Source of the DNA: Gammaproteobacteria bacterium
GTDB taxonomy: Bacteria > Pseudomonadota > Gammaproteobacteria > Pseudomonadales > Oceanobacteraceae
DNA: 64,000 nt
Direction: 5' to 3'
NCBI GenBank assembly: GCA_013373125.1
Contig: JABXIK010000023.1
Span: 1-64,000 of the forward strand
Position 1 is the stretch's first letter. Every line of letters starts with the position of its first letter. The notes beneath the pieces are model-generated. The model made no database searches. It was not told where the DNA came from and saw only the letters and a list, made by a program, of their open reading frames with translations. Below, one piece after another: positions 26,081-35,629 of this stretch. The position numbers and the translations under genes were made by a program.

Positions 26081-26353
26081 GTTTACGACTTAATTTGTGG
26101 GTTATTGTTGTTATTGCTCAGGGCCGAATTTCACATATTAAAGAATGAATGATGGTTCGCAATAAGAAATTGGTGCGTTGGTACATGTTTTTGGGTTGTT
26201 GGCCATTATCCACACTTTTACCCCTATTTAAGTGCAGTAAATGTAATTTTAAGTAACGGAATGTTATTAAAAAATGGGGTTTCCAGCGGTATTTATCGAA
26301 CAAGTATTCGGGTTTTGGTGAAGTTTTAATCTATGGGCGATAAACGTCTAGGC

Positions 26354-26362
26354 TGATATAAT
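26354..26362 (+). promoter_or_regulatory. extended -10 promoter of tcdA
   Basis: TGATATAAT is a perfect extended -10 element (TGn then TATAAT), 20 bases before the tcdA start. I see no good -35 hexamer. The rest of the 26081-26381 gap shows nothing else I can name. Confidence 0.55.
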
Positions 26363-26381
26363 CCGCGCTTTTTATAGTTGG

Positions 26382-27173
26382 ATGCACGGCGTGAGTTATC
26401 AAGATCGATTTGCTGGCATTGCTCGTTTGTATGGCGTGGCAGCTTTAGAGCGATTTCGCAGCAGCAAAGTAGCGGTTATCGGCATTGGCGGTGTCGGGTC
26501 GTGGGCGGCCGAAGCTTTAGCGCGAACTGGGTTTGGTGAGATTCATCTTATCGATATGGATGATATTTGCGTCAGTAACAGCAATCGTCAATTACACACA
26601 TTGAGTTCTACCGTAGGGCAGTTGAAAGTAGAAGCCACAGCCGATCGTTTAAAAGGCATTAATCCAGAGTTAATCGTCAACCCTATTATGGATTTCTTAA
26701 CGCCTAGTAATATGACTCAATACTTGGGTGAAATGGATTACGTGTTGGATGCGATCGATTCGGTGAAAGTTAAAGCCGCATTAGCCGCTTGGTGTAAACG
26801 AAATAAAGTGCCGTTGATTATGACGGGGGCAGCTGGTGGTCAGACCGATCCAACCCAAATTACGGTGGGAGACTTAAATAAGACGCACAATGATCCGTTA
26901 GCCAAGAAAGTGCGCAGTATCCTGCGACGTGAATACAACTATTCGCGTAATGCAAAGCGAAATTACAGTATTCCCTGTGTCTATTCCACAGAACAGTTGA
27001 AGTACCCTCAACCAGATGGCTCGGTTTGCCAGCAAAAGAGCTTCGAAGACGGTGCGGTTAAACTGGACTGTTCTGGCGGTTTTGGCGCTGCAACCATGGT
27101 AACTGCCACGTTTGGATTTGTAGCGGCGGCGGCAGTTGCTGATAGACTGGCAAAAAAAGCGAATGAAGCTTAA
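26382..27173 (+). CDS. tcdA: tRNA threonylcarbamoyladenosine dehydratase TcdA
   Basis: A 263-residue E1-like enzyme that uses ATP to cyclise t6A37 of tRNAs to ct6A. The N-terminus YQDRFAGIARLYG, the nucleotide site VIGIGGVGSWAAEALARTG, the DMDDICVSNSNRQLH segment and TGAAGGQTDPTQI match E. coli TcdA (CsdL). The C-terminal hydrophobic stretch FGFVAAAAVADRL is also typical. It is transcribed from an extended -10 promoter just upstream and followed after 5 bases by the next gene. Confidence 0.94.
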   Translation: MHGVSYQDRFAGIARLYGVAALERFRSSKVAVIGIGGVGSWAAEALARTGFGEIHLIDMDDICVSNSNRQLHTLSSTVGQLKVEATADRLKGINPELIVNPIMDFLTPSNMTQYLGEMDYVLDAIDSVKVKAALAAWCKRNKVPLIMTGAAGGQTDPTQITVGDLNKTHNDPLAKKVRSILRREYNYSRNAKRNYSIPCVYSTEQLKYPQPDGSVCQQKSFEDGAVKLDCSGGFGAATMVTATFGFVAAAAVADRLAKKANEA

Positions 27174-27178
27174 ACACT

Positions 27179-27901
27179 ATGGCGGTTTTATATTCCAAGC
27201 ATCATAACGGGGATTTATTCGAAGTTCGATCAGCCGGAGCCACACGTCGTTTATACAGTAATGGTGTATTGCATAGTCAATGGAATCCTAATCGCTTAGT
27301 CAGTGGTGCCATTTGGGACTTATTGGTTCTCCCCGGTTTTTTCTTAAACACATCGCCAAAGCATGTGCTGGTTTTAGGGCTTGGCGGCGGCAGTGTGGTG
27401 CATTTAATTCGACACTTTTTTCCGTATTGCAAAATTACGTGTGTTGAACGAGAGCCAATGCATATAAAAATTGCACGTCGCTTTTTTAATTTACCAAAAG
27501 ATGTTGAGGTGATTGAAGGGGATGCCTATGACGTGCTGGCAAAGCAAAACCCAAATTCGTATGACTGGATTTTAGATGACGTGTTTCAGCATGTTGCAGG
27601 GGAGCCAGAACGAGAGACGGATTTTGCAACGATTTTTGATTTATATGAAAAGGCATTAACACCGAATGGTATTTTGAGTATGAATACGATTGGTTCATAT
27701 CAGTTAAAGTCCTTACGAACGTATAAAGCGTTATTCGATAGTTATTATGTTATGCGACATCCGCTTTATGATAATGCCATTGTGAGCTTGTATCGAAATG
27801 GGCGATCACGACAGGCGTTTTTTGATGCGTTAATGGAGCATAAAGAGCTCGATACTCGACGAAAAACGTGCCAATTGCAGGTGAGTCTTCGTGCGCTTTA
27901 G
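27179..27901 (+). CDS. spermidine-synthase-like methyltransferase-fold protein
   Basis: A 240-residue protein with a spermidine synthase-type Rossmann domain: VLVLGLGGGSVVHLIRHFFP (about residue 62), VEREPMHIKIARRFF, EGDAYDVLAK and WILDDVFQH. It lacks most of the N-terminal beta domain of SpeE, and the DDVF motif replaces the usual catalytic region, so polyamine synthesis is not assured. It shares the tcdA transcript (5-base gap) and ends before a strong terminator. Confidence 0.75.
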   Translation: MAVLYSKHHNGDLFEVRSAGATRRLYSNGVLHSQWNPNRLVSGAIWDLLVLPGFFLNTSPKHVLVLGLGGGSVVHLIRHFFPYCKITCVEREPMHIKIARRFFNLPKDVEVIEGDAYDVLAKQNPNSYDWILDDVFQHVAGEPERETDFATIFDLYEKALTPNGILSMNTIGSYQLKSLRTYKALFDSYYVMRHPLYDNAIVSLYRNGRSRQAFFDALMEHKELDTRRKTCQLQVSLRAL

Positions 27902-27926
27902 ACGCTGGAAAAAACTCAAGTTAAAA

Positions 27927-27958
27927 AAGAAAAGCCCGATATTTATCGGGCTTTTCTT
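27927..27958. terminator. bidirectional rho-independent terminator
   Basis: AAGAAAAGCCCGAT pairs with ATCGGGCTTTTCTT around ATTT (14 pairs). It lies between the convergent spermidine-synthase-like gene and rnb. Confidence 0.93.
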
Positions 27959-27980
27959 TTTTCTAAAGATCAATTAGAAA

Positions 27981-29909
27981 TTACACAAAAGTTAAATCTA
28001 ATTTACGTCCTTGCACATCGATGTTCTTGATTTTTACTGTCACATCTTGGTCCAGCTGATAACTGGTTTTGTCATTTGAGTGACGTAAATACATCTTGTC
28101 AAAGTTTAAACGCTCTTTGCTCTTTCTTAGGTCCACAAAGCCTTCGATGCCAATGTCGGTAAGTTGTACGGTGCAGCCTCCAATATTGGTTTGTACGATG
28201 CGTCCTGCAAATTCAGTTTGTGGCATATTCTCTAAAAACTGCAGCTTCAACCAATTTTCCGCAAGGTTGACGGCTTGGCGCCCTTGCACTAAACCCGTTT
28301 GCAGTTTATCGATTAATGTAGCATCCACTTCAGGGCATTTTTGTTGCCCCAAGCTTGCTTTAATAATTCGATGCACCACAAGGTCATTGTATTTACGAAT
28401 AGGCGAAGTGAAGGTTGTGTAGCAATCGAACCCCATGCCGGTATGTGGGCCAGCTTCGACGCTAAATTCACTGCGGGTTAAGAAGCGACTTAATATGGTT
28501 TTTAATGGCAAGTCAGATTCTTTTGCTTCCACAGCTTTGATAAAGGCTTTGTAACCTTCGGCTGTAGTGAAATCACCTTCGAATTCGATGCCTTGTTGTT
28601 CGATGATGGTTTTAATATCACCAATGCGTTCAGTACGAAAACCCGGGTGTTGAATGTAAATTCCTGTGCCAAGGGTTTGTAAGTGGCGAGCGCAACACAG
28701 GTTGGCCACTAGCATGGCTTCTTCCACTAATTTTTGTGCAACATTGCGCTCAGCTTTGTAAATACTTTGCAGCTTGCCGTTATCGCCAACCGTTAAATAA
28801 TAATCGGCACGGTCTTCCATGATTAAATTATTTTCACTACGGTATTGATTCAACGCTTGTGTGGCAAGGTGAAGTTGCATGAGATGATCCGCTAGAGATG
28901 CATCGACGGCATTGGCGTCACCTTCAATGAACTGCGTGACTTGCTGGTAGCTTAATTTGCCTTGTGAACGAACTAGGGCTTCTTTAAATTCAAATTGAAT
29001 GACTGCGCCTGTTTTATCCAGTTCAATATCACATACCAAGGCTAAGCGATCTTTGTTTTCTAATAGAGAGCACAAACCGTTGGATAGTTCTTGTGGCAAC
29101 ATAGGTAAGCTGCGGCCAGGAAAATAAAGAGAGTTACAACGACGGGCCGCTTCCTGGTCGAGGTTGGTGTTCATACCAAACCAGCTGCTCGGATCGGCAA
29201 TGGCGACACTTAAGATCCAGCCATTATCTGTGGCTTTTGCATACAGTGCATCATCCATATCACGAGTGTGTTCACTATCAATGGTGACATAAGGGATATG
29301 GGTTAAATTCTCTCGATCTTTCGCCATGGCTTCGATGTTTTCTTCTGCCAACAGGGCAAGTTCAGAAAACGTGGTTTCAGGCCATTCGTGGCTTAATTGA
29401 AACTTTTCGATGGCATATTGACGTTCAAAGCCGGCGTCGCTCAACTTGCCAATTTTGCGAACAATTTTGCCTTGAGGTTTGCCGTTTTTGAATGGGTGGC
29501 GCGTGACTTCACAAATCACCCAATCATTATCTTCGATGCCTTCACATGCATCCGGTGGGATGTATAACCAGTGTGTGCTGGTATGAGTGTCTGGTTCGAC
29601 AAACTGGGCTTTGCCGCGTTTTTGGAAACGGCCGGTACACACTTTGAATTCAGTGCTGATGAGTTTCTCAGGCACGGCTTGTATTTTGTCTTTGTCATCT
29701 GTGGTTTCACTAAACTGGATGACGTCACCGGGAAAGACTTTGGCCATTTCATCTGGCGCTAGGAAAAAGGACTCGCCTTCTTCTGACATGACAAAACCAA
29801 ACCGACCTTGGCTACCGCGAACGGTTCCTTGTTTAAGTTTGGCTTGCTGCTGGGTCTGAATCTCGGATTTCAGGGCTTTGAGCTGAGCTAAGCTATCGGA
29901 ATTGAGCAT
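27981..29909 (-). CDS. rnb: exoribonuclease II (RNase II)
   Basis: A 642-residue processive 3'-5' exoribonuclease, almost the length of E. coli RNase II (644). The cold-shock-like N-terminus (GRFGFVMSEEGESFFLAP), the RNB catalytic motif DSEHTRDMDDALY (metal-binding aspartates, about residue 200) and the C-terminal S1 domain are all present; HTGMGFDCYTTFTSPIRKY is the typical late RNB segment. The frame opens at a GTG (29939), but the ATG at 29909 gives a start (LNSDSLAQLKAL) matching E. coli, so I use that. Confidence 0.94.
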   Translation of the reverse strand: MLNSDSLAQLKALKSEIQTQQQAKLKQGTVRGSQGRFGFVMSEEGESFFLAPDEMAKVFPGDVIQFSETTDDKDKIQAVPEKLISTEFKVCTGRFQKRGKAQFVEPDTHTSTHWLYIPPDACEGIEDNDWVICEVTRHPFKNGKPQGKIVRKIGKLSDAGFERQYAIEKFQLSHEWPETTFSELALLAEENIEAMAKDRENLTHIPYVTIDSEHTRDMDDALYAKATDNGWILSVAIADPSSWFGMNTNLDQEAARRCNSLYFPGRSLPMLPQELSNGLCSLLENKDRLALVCDIELDKTGAVIQFEFKEALVRSQGKLSYQQVTQFIEGDANAVDASLADHLMQLHLATQALNQYRSENNLIMEDRADYYLTVGDNGKLQSIYKAERNVAQKLVEEAMLVANLCCARHLQTLGTGIYIQHPGFRTERIGDIKTIIEQQGIEFEGDFTTAEGYKAFIKAVEAKESDLPLKTILSRFLTRSEFSVEAGPHTGMGFDCYTTFTSPIRKYNDLVVHRIIKASLGQQKCPEVDATLIDKLQTGLVQGRQAVNLAENWLKLQFLENMPQTEFAGRIVQTNIGGCTVQLTDIGIEGFVDLRKSKERLNFDKMYLRHSNDKTSYQLDQDVTVKIKNIDVQGRKLDLTFV

Positions 29910-30050
29910 GATATAACTGCATATAAAAAAATTACCCACATGGTATCACTTTGATTTCCCTTGGGGTACAGCCAAGGGGGCTTGTCTTGCCTGTGATGCT
30001 GGATAATTTGCGGGTTTTTATGTGCCTAGAAATGTTGGTATGGGAATTGG

Positions 30051-31883
30051 TTATTCTTCCACCAAGCTGGTGCTGTAAGTGGTGCCTTGAGGTGGAGTGA
30101 TTTCGATTTGTTGGGAGACGGTTAAGCTCATTAATTGATCAGTTAGGTCGAATTCTTCTCCGTCGGTGTTCAACATGATGGTGCGTATGGCTGTGCTGGT
30201 GCGTGACGAGCCTGTAAAGATCACATGATTATTGGAAAGCATGTGCAGGGAGTCAAAATCTGGCAGCCAGTCGCCAAAGTCGATGCTTAAGAAACTAAAG
30301 TTGTCAGCGTTAGTTGTGGTGTCTAATTCAGCAACCGCCAAGTCCAAGCCGGCATCGTAACCAATGCAATATAGGCGTCCATTGAACATCTGGCTTTTGC
30401 GCAGGCCTCTCGTATCGCCACTGGGCAGACCTAAAATGGCCGGCAGAGGGTTATACACATCAATCTCAGGAATAGGTCGAGGGAACATGCGACCCCCTTG
30501 GCAGCTGGAATTGATGAAATAGGGGTAAATATAGTCATAAGACGCAATGGATGGGCTGTTGTAAGGTAGGCGCAGGCTGTAAATACGCTCGGTGTAGCCT
30601 GTGTAGCCTTGACGAATCACATTGCCATTGCAGGAAAAAATCAGCTTATTGATGCCGCGTTCGGTAATCTCAAAAATGCTGCTATTGCCGGCATCATCAT
30701 CAGCGACGATTAAACTGGTGTAGGGGGCCAGTAATACGGTACTTAAACGACCTGTGACACTTTCACAATCTTCGAGAATGACGCGGTAGCTGTTATCACC
30801 ACCATCGAGATTGCGGTAAATCATGATACCAGAGCGGCTGACCACGAACTGCCCAAGACCAGGGCGGTCATCTTCAAGGCTGACTTTTTCAAGTGTGTAT
30901 TGGTTAGCAGTCCCTAAGCGCATACGATAAATATTGGTCGGCACTGGCGCCTCTGCTGTGGCGCTGGCCCTTGGGGTTTCGCCAGTTTGGGTGACACGTG
31001 CCGCAGTGGTGGTAGTCGTACTTTCTGTTGTTGTAGTGGTGGTTTGCGTGATCGTACCGCCCGTTGGACCACTGCATGTGGTGGTGGATTCAATCTCTGT
31101 TGTGTCAGTTGTGTCCGAGGTATCAGTGGTTTCGGTCGTGTCCGTAGTATCTGTGGTGTTAGTATCCGTGTCTTCTGTAGTGTCAGTATCCTCTTCCGTC
31201 TCATTGGTAGGGCAAGGTACTCCAACATGGTGGTCGACGATCTCATCATGTTCTTCGGCTTCTACTTCATCCATCATTCCCAGTGCTTCATAGTCGATGC
31301 TGAGGACGTACAGATCATCGGTGTCGTTCCAGCGGTTATCTGGTGGAAAGTAGTCCCGGCCCAAGCTGGTGAGGTTACTGCGACCACTATTACCACCTTC
31401 ATTTAGACCAACCGGGGCACTGACCACAGAGCCTGAGCGCAAATCCACCAATAAATTGAAGTAATCGTTTTCGCTGTTGTCGTCTAGGTCGCGGTTATAC
31501 AGGGTCAGCATGACGTAATCGGCACTCATGACCATGATGTCCAGAGGGATAATATTGGCCTCTTCGATAAAACTGACATTACCCGTGAGATCCAGAGCCA
31601 AGCCGGTGGCATCGAGGAAGGTGACCGGAGTGATGACATTATCAGCATCCAGGGTAAACAGTTGTTGGGTGTACTGTTGACTGGTAGCAAGGTTAGGGTC
31701 CGTACCCAGTGGAGAAGAACCAATGAAAAATCCAACATAATCGGTAGGCAGTACCAAGCGAGAAACAGGTGGGGTTGGCAGATTCGGTACATTAAGCGTG
31801 ACTGTGCTACCACCACTGGAGCTGGAGCCTCCACAGGCGCTTAAGCATAAGCCGATGAGTACAAAGCACATAAGTCGAATCAT
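30051..31883 (-). CDS. large lipoprotein with Thr/Asp-rich linker, function unknown
   Basis: A 610-residue exported protein with a lipobox (CLSAC) and a Ser/Gly linker after it. Residues about 228-308 are a low-complexity run of TTD/TTE repeats rich in threonine and acidic residues. The parts on either side consist of short beta-strand-like segments (for example SIASYDYIYPYF and DFDSLHMLSNNHVIF) that could form a beta-propeller, but I recognise no family. It is probably anchored in the outer membrane. The gene stands alone, divergent from moeB. Confidence 0.75.
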   Translation of the reverse strand: MIRLMCFVLIGLCLSACGGSSSSGGSTVTLNVPNLPTPPVSRLVLPTDYVGFFIGSSPLGTDPNLATSQQYTQQLFTLDADNVITPVTFLDATGLALDLTGNVSFIEEANIIPLDIMVMSADYVMLTLYNRDLDDNSENDYFNLLVDLRSGSVVSAPVGLNEGGNSGRSNLTSLGRDYFPPDNRWNDTDDLYVLSIDYEALGMMDEVEAEEHDEIVDHHVGVPCPTNETEEDTDTTEDTDTNTTDTTDTTETTDTSDTTDTTEIESTTTCSGPTGGTITQTTTTTTESTTTTTAARVTQTGETPRASATAEAPVPTNIYRMRLGTANQYTLEKVSLEDDRPGLGQFVVSRSGIMIYRNLDGGDNSYRVILEDCESVTGRLSTVLLAPYTSLIVADDDAGNSSIFEITERGINKLIFSCNGNVIRQGYTGYTERIYSLRLPYNSPSIASYDYIYPYFINSSCQGGRMFPRPIPEIDVYNPLPAILGLPSGDTRGLRKSQMFNGRLYCIGYDAGLDLAVAELDTTTNADNFSFLSIDFGDWLPDFDSLHMLSNNHVIFTGSSRTSTAIRTIMLNTDGEEFDLTDQLMSLTVSQQIEITPPQGTTYSTSLVEE

Positions 31884-31966
31884 GTAATAGCTATCGGCCG
31901 AGGCGAAAAATGTTAAAGTGGCAGCATTAAAAAATTGCTGTATTTGTCTAAGGAATTCATGAGGTT

Positions 31967-32713
31967 ATGCAGGACCAAGAGTTAGAGCGCTACAGTCGGC
32001 ATATTTTGCTATCGCAATTGGATTATGACGGTCAACAAACCTTACTAAACAGTCGTGTCATGGTGATTGGCGTGGGCGGCTTGGGTTCTGCGGCTGCTCA
32101 ATATTTGGCTGGTAGTGGTATTGGGCATTTAACCTTGGTGGATGACGATGTGGTGGATGTGTCTAATTTGCATCGCCAAGTTGTGCATACTGAAGCCACT
32201 GTGGGAATGAATAAAGCGTTGTCAGCCAAGCAGCAACTCACCCAACTTAACAGCAGTATTGAGATTGAAGCAGTAACAACAAAACTCAATGAAGCGGAAC
32301 TACTGACTCACCTTGCCTCAGTGGATCTTGTGCTAGATTGTACCGATAACAGCGCCTCTCGCATGCTGCATAATCGCGTATGTGTTGAGGCAAAAACCCC
32401 GTTGGTTAGCGCTGCGGCCATTCGTATGGAAGGTCAGCTCATGGTAGTGGATGCTAATCAGCAAGATTGTCCGTGTTATCAATGTGTGTATCCCGATTTA
32501 TCAGACCAACAAGATACCTGTAGCCAATCGGGCATTTTAGGCCCAGTAGTGGGCATAATGGGAGTGATGCAAGCCCTTGAAGGCATTAAACTTTTAACCT
32601 CATTAGGTGCTTCATCATGCGGGAAATTAATCAGTTTCGATGCACTGGATTTAAGCATGCGCAGCTTTACGGTGCATAAAAATCCGCAGTGTTCTGTGTG
32701 TGCGGCGAAATAA
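31967..32713 (+). CDS. moeB: molybdopterin-synthase adenylyltransferase MoeB (ThiF family)
   Basis: A 248-residue E1-like adenylyltransferase. ERYSRHILL is the usual start, GVGGLGSAAAQYLAGSG the ATP site, and CPCYQCVY together with CSVC at the end are the zinc cysteines. MoeB activates the C-terminus of MoaD for molybdopterin synthesis; ThiF, acting on ThiS, is the close alternative. A mobA gene 2.3 kb away makes the molybdenum role somewhat more likely. The ATG has GAGG very close upstream; a better-spaced AAGGA lies further up. Confidence 0.85.
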   Translation: MQDQELERYSRHILLSQLDYDGQQTLLNSRVMVIGVGGLGSAAAQYLAGSGIGHLTLVDDDVVDVSNLHRQVVHTEATVGMNKALSAKQQLTQLNSSIEIEAVTTKLNEAELLTHLASVDLVLDCTDNSASRMLHNRVCVEAKTPLVSAAAIRMEGQLMVVDANQQDCPCYQCVYPDLSDQQDTCSQSGILGPVVGIMGVMQALEGIKLLTSLGASSCGKLISFDALDLSMRSFTVHKNPQCSVCAAK

Positions 32714-32822
32714 CGAGAATCGCACTATAAACGGCGGATAAACCTTGGAATCCACAATGCAATCATTGGGAAAGCATCGTAGAATTCAGGCCAATTTGAG
32801 AAGAGTGAAAGTGGGAGGTTGA

Positions 32823-33461
32823 GTGGAAAAGTCATTACAAGATTTGATTGAAAATAATCGTAAGTGGTCTGAAGAGATTAGTGAACAGAACCCAGATTTT
32901 TTCCCGACTCTCGCAAAGCAGCAAGCACCGGATTATCTTTGGATCGGTTGCAGCGACTCACGTGTGCCTGCCAATGAGATTGTTGGGTTAATGCCGGGGG
33001 AATTATTCGTTCACCGTAATGTGGCTAACATGGTGGTGCATACGGATATGAACTTGTTGTCGGTTCTGCAATACGCCGTCGAGGTATTAAAAGTGCGTCA
33101 TGTAATCGTAGTCGGGCACTACGGTTGTGGTGGTGTGCGTGCAGCTATGAATAACCAAAAATTAGGTTTGATTGATAACTGGTTATTAGAAATACGCGAT
33201 CTGTATCATCAAAAGCGTCACATGTTCAAAGGCTTACAGTCCGAAGACGAAAAAGTGGATTTATTGTGTGAGCTGAACGTGGTGCGTCAGGTGTATAACT
33301 TATGTCACACCAGTATCGTGCAGGATGCCTGGGCAAACGGGCAAAAATTAGCGGTACATGGCTGGGTGTATGGTTTGAACAATGGCAAGGTGAACAACTT
33401 AAATGTCACCATTAATGAGCCAGCTCAATTGAATGAAGTGTATCGTTTAGAAATTGAGTAA
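32823..33461 (+). CDS. can: beta-class carbonic anhydrase (Can type)
   Basis: A 212-residue enzyme that converts CO2 and bicarbonate in the cytoplasm. The zinc ligands are Cys43 and Asp45 in GCSDSR, His99 and Cys102 in GHYGCGG. HRNVANMV and LCELNVVRQVYNL match E. coli Can closely. The GTG start is supported by GGGAGG six bases before it. Confidence 0.94.
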   Translation: MEKSLQDLIENNRKWSEEISEQNPDFFPTLAKQQAPDYLWIGCSDSRVPANEIVGLMPGELFVHRNVANMVVHTDMNLLSVLQYAVEVLKVRHVIVVGHYGCGGVRAAMNNQKLGLIDNWLLEIRDLYHQKRHMFKGLQSEDEKVDLLCELNVVRQVYNLCHTSIVQDAWANGQKLAVHGWVYGLNNGKVNNLNVTINEPAQLNEVYRLEIE

Positions 33462-33549
33462 CGCTTGCAATTCAGTGTTGCTATAGGCTCTCTAGTCACC
33501 GCTTCCATATTAGCGTTCAATTCCCCTTATAAATGTAATGGGAGCGGTT

Positions 33550-34197
33550 ATGAAAACTCTACAAATCGATATTGTCAGTGATGTGGTATGCCCATGGTGT
33601 GCTGTGGGTTATGCCAATTTGTCTTCTGCATTGTCCCAACTTAACAACGAACTGGATGCTAAGGTTCAATGGCATCCTTTTCAGTTAAATCCTTATATGC
33701 CAAAAGAAGGGCAAGCCATTGATGAGCACTTGGCTGAGAAATACGGCTTAGACGAGCAACAATTACGTCAAAACCAGCAGCGCTTAATGGATGTAGGTAA
33801 ACAAGCTGGCGTTACGTTTAATTTTGATCAGCGCTCACGTATTTTCAACACCTTGGATTGTCATATGTTGTTAGACTTTGCTGCTTCGCAGGATAAGCAA
33901 ACCGAGTTAAAACAAGCTTTGTTTCAAGCTTATTTCACAGATGGTAAAGACATCAGTGACCATGCCGTGTTGTTAGAAGTAGCGCAGTCGGTAGGCTTTG
34001 ATGAACAGCAAATTCAATCTGTGCTGGCGGATGAGGCGTTGCGCAATAAGGTCAAAGAAGAAGAGAACAAATATAAATCCATGGGGATTAATTCTGTACC
34101 GGCGTTTATTATTAATAACCAGTACTTAATTAGTGGTGGGCAACCGGTGGAGAGCTTTGTGCAGGCGTTACAAGATATTGCAGCCAAAGAAGCTTAA
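33550..34197 (+). CDS. DsbA family oxidoreductase (FrnE-like)
   Basis: A 215-residue thioredoxin-fold protein without a signal peptide. DVVCPWCAVG carries a CPWC active site and INSVPAFIIN is the cis-proline loop, as in the FrnE / 2-hydroxychromene isomerase group. FrnE-type proteins act on disulfides in the cytoplasm, often linked to oxidative stress. The ATG at 33550 has GGGAG five bases upstream; an ATG at 33538 is in the same frame. Confidence 0.88.
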   Translation: MKTLQIDIVSDVVCPWCAVGYANLSSALSQLNNELDAKVQWHPFQLNPYMPKEGQAIDEHLAEKYGLDEQQLRQNQQRLMDVGKQAGVTFNFDQRSRIFNTLDCHMLLDFAASQDKQTELKQALFQAYFTDGKDISDHAVLLEVAQSVGFDEQQIQSVLADEALRNKVKEEENKYKSMGINSVPAFIINNQYLISGGQPVESFVQALQDIAAKEA

Positions 34198-34224
34198 TCA
34201 GACAGATTGTTTATTTTAAGCATA

Positions 34225-34252
34225 AAAAAGGGAGGCATTTGCCTCCCTTTTT
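34225..34252. terminator. bidirectional rho-independent terminator
   Basis: AAAAAGGGAGGC pairs with GCCTCCCTTTTT around ATTT. It separates the FrnE-like gene from the convergent hemolysin-III family gene. Confidence 0.93.
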
Positions 34253-34262
34253 GTTGGTTGCT

Positions 34263-34940
34263 TTATAGGTAAACACCAATACTCACGAAATGGCAGGCGG
34301 CGCCGGCTAATACGAAAATGTGCCATAGGTCGTGAAAATCAAACAGCTTATGCAAATTCGGCCATTTGGTGGCATAAACCACCGCGCCCACGCTGTAACA
34401 AATCCCTCCGGCAAGTAACCAGTTAATGGCTCCTGCTGACAGTGACTGACTTAATGGCTCGTATACAAATAGGCTAGTCCAGCCCATGGCCAAATATAAA
34501 AAGGTGCTAAACCAGCGGGGTGCATGTAGCCAGAATATTTTTTTCAAAATACCCACCAGTGCGATACCCCAAATAATGCCGAACATCCACCAAGCTTGTG
34601 AGCCTTCCAATCCGATTAAACAGAATGGGGTATAGGAGCCGGCGATCATCACATAGATGGCCATGTGATCCACTCGCTTAAGGGCACGAATTCCGGCTTC
34701 TGAGATTTCCATCAGGTGATAAACGGCGCTGGATGCAAACATGAGAAACATGCTGATGCCAAACACAAGGTAACTCGCCAAGTAGCTGCCAAATTTCTCT
34801 TCAGGTAGCTGAGACAGCATATAGGGTAAGGCGGCGAGGGACATCAGGGCCCCAAATAGGTGGCTTAAACCAGAGAATGGCTCGCGTAAATGACGATTTA
34901 ACATATTTGGGTAAACACTTGTTCGCTTAATTTGAGCCAA
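34263..34940 (-). CDS. hemolysin III / TrhA family membrane protein (PAQR-like)
   Basis: About 213-225 residues with seven predicted membrane segments. SSAVYHLMEIS, DHMAIYVMIAGSYTPFCL and FHDLWHIFVLAGAACHFVSI carry the histidine, aspartate and serine residues conserved in hemolysin III and PAQR proteins, which bind a metal in the eukaryotic relatives. The E. coli relative TrhA (YqfA) is linked to membrane lipid balance. The frame opens at a TTG (34940); the ATG at 34904 (LNRHLREPFSGLSH) may be the true start. Confidence 0.88.
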   Translation of the reverse strand: MAQIKRTSVYPNMLNRHLREPFSGLSHLFGALMSLAALPYMLSQLPEEKFGSYLASYLVFGISMFLMFASSAVYHLMEISEAGIRALKRVDHMAIYVMIAGSYTPFCLIGLEGSQAWWMFGIIWGIALVGILKKIFWLHAPRWFSTFLYLAMGWTSLFVYEPLSQSLSAGAINWLLAGGICYSVGAVVYATKWPNLHKLFDFHDLWHIFVLAGAACHFVSIGVYL

Positions 34941-35038
34941 TTAGACGTGTATTGACCATGACTGTCAAGGTTATCCGAAGTACCTTGCAAGGCCAAGCTG
35001 TGGGAAAATTGATGTATGTTCAGTGTTGGGGGAACGAG

Positions 35039-35611
35039 ATGCTAAAAGTGACAGGGGTGATTCTGTGTGGGGGTCAAAGCAGTCGCATGGGACAAGACAA
35101 AGGCTTAATGGAGTTTGATGGCGAAGCTATGGTTTCTCAGGTGGCCAAAGGTTTCAACGGAGCCGAGCAGTTACTGTTAAATTGCAATCAACACCAGACA
35201 GAATATGAAGCCTTAGGTTTTCAAACTTTCCGAGATCATGAATACGGCGATATTGAACCTCATGCTGGGCCGCTCGTGGGGATTTTAAGTGCCATGGAAG
35301 AGGCCGCAAACGATTGGTTGTTGTTTAGCCCTTGCGATACACCAGAATTACCCAGTGATTATTTAAGCGTCATGGCGCAACACGCCAGTGATCAGCTGGC
35401 GTTTGCTTGTGTGGTGTTTGATGGCACACGACAACAGCATTTACATGTGTTGTTGCATAAAAAATACAAGGAAAGCCTGATGATGTACTTACTATCAGGA
35501 CGACGTCGCACCAGTGAATGGTTAGCCAGTATTCACCCGGTTGAAGTGGATTTTTCAAAGCAGGCACTGTGTTTCGCCAATATTAACTCCATGGCGGACT
35601 GGCCTGCTTAG
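35039..35611 (+). CDS. mobA: molybdenum cofactor guanylyltransferase MobA
   Basis: A 190-residue nucleotidyltransferase that joins GMP to molybdopterin to make the guanine dinucleotide cofactor. GVILCGGQSSRMGQDKGLM is the signature nucleotide-binding loop, with SPCDTPELP as the metal-binding aspartate segment. E. coli MobA is about the same length. The frame is open from 34952, but GGGGGA ahead of the ATG at 35039 and the position of the loop decide the start. Confidence 0.93.
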   Translation: MLKVTGVILCGGQSSRMGQDKGLMEFDGEAMVSQVAKGFNGAEQLLLNCNQHQTEYEALGFQTFRDHEYGDIEPHAGPLVGILSAMEEAANDWLLFSPCDTPELPSDYLSVMAQHASDQLAFACVVFDGTRQQHLHVLLHKKYKESLMMYLLSGRRRTSEWLASIHPVEVDFSKQALCFANINSMADWPA

Positions 35612-35629
35612 TGAGAGATTAAAGCCATT

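Noticed and set aside
27179..27901. Assigning speE (spermidine synthase)
   Set aside because: The N-terminal domain is missing and the catalytic segment differs; no speD or other polyamine gene is near.
30934..31293. Open frame on the plus strand encoding a Val/Ser-rich, membrane-like peptide
   Set aside because: It is antisense to the TTD/TTE repeat of the lipoprotein gene; the composition follows from that repeat and there is no ribosome site.
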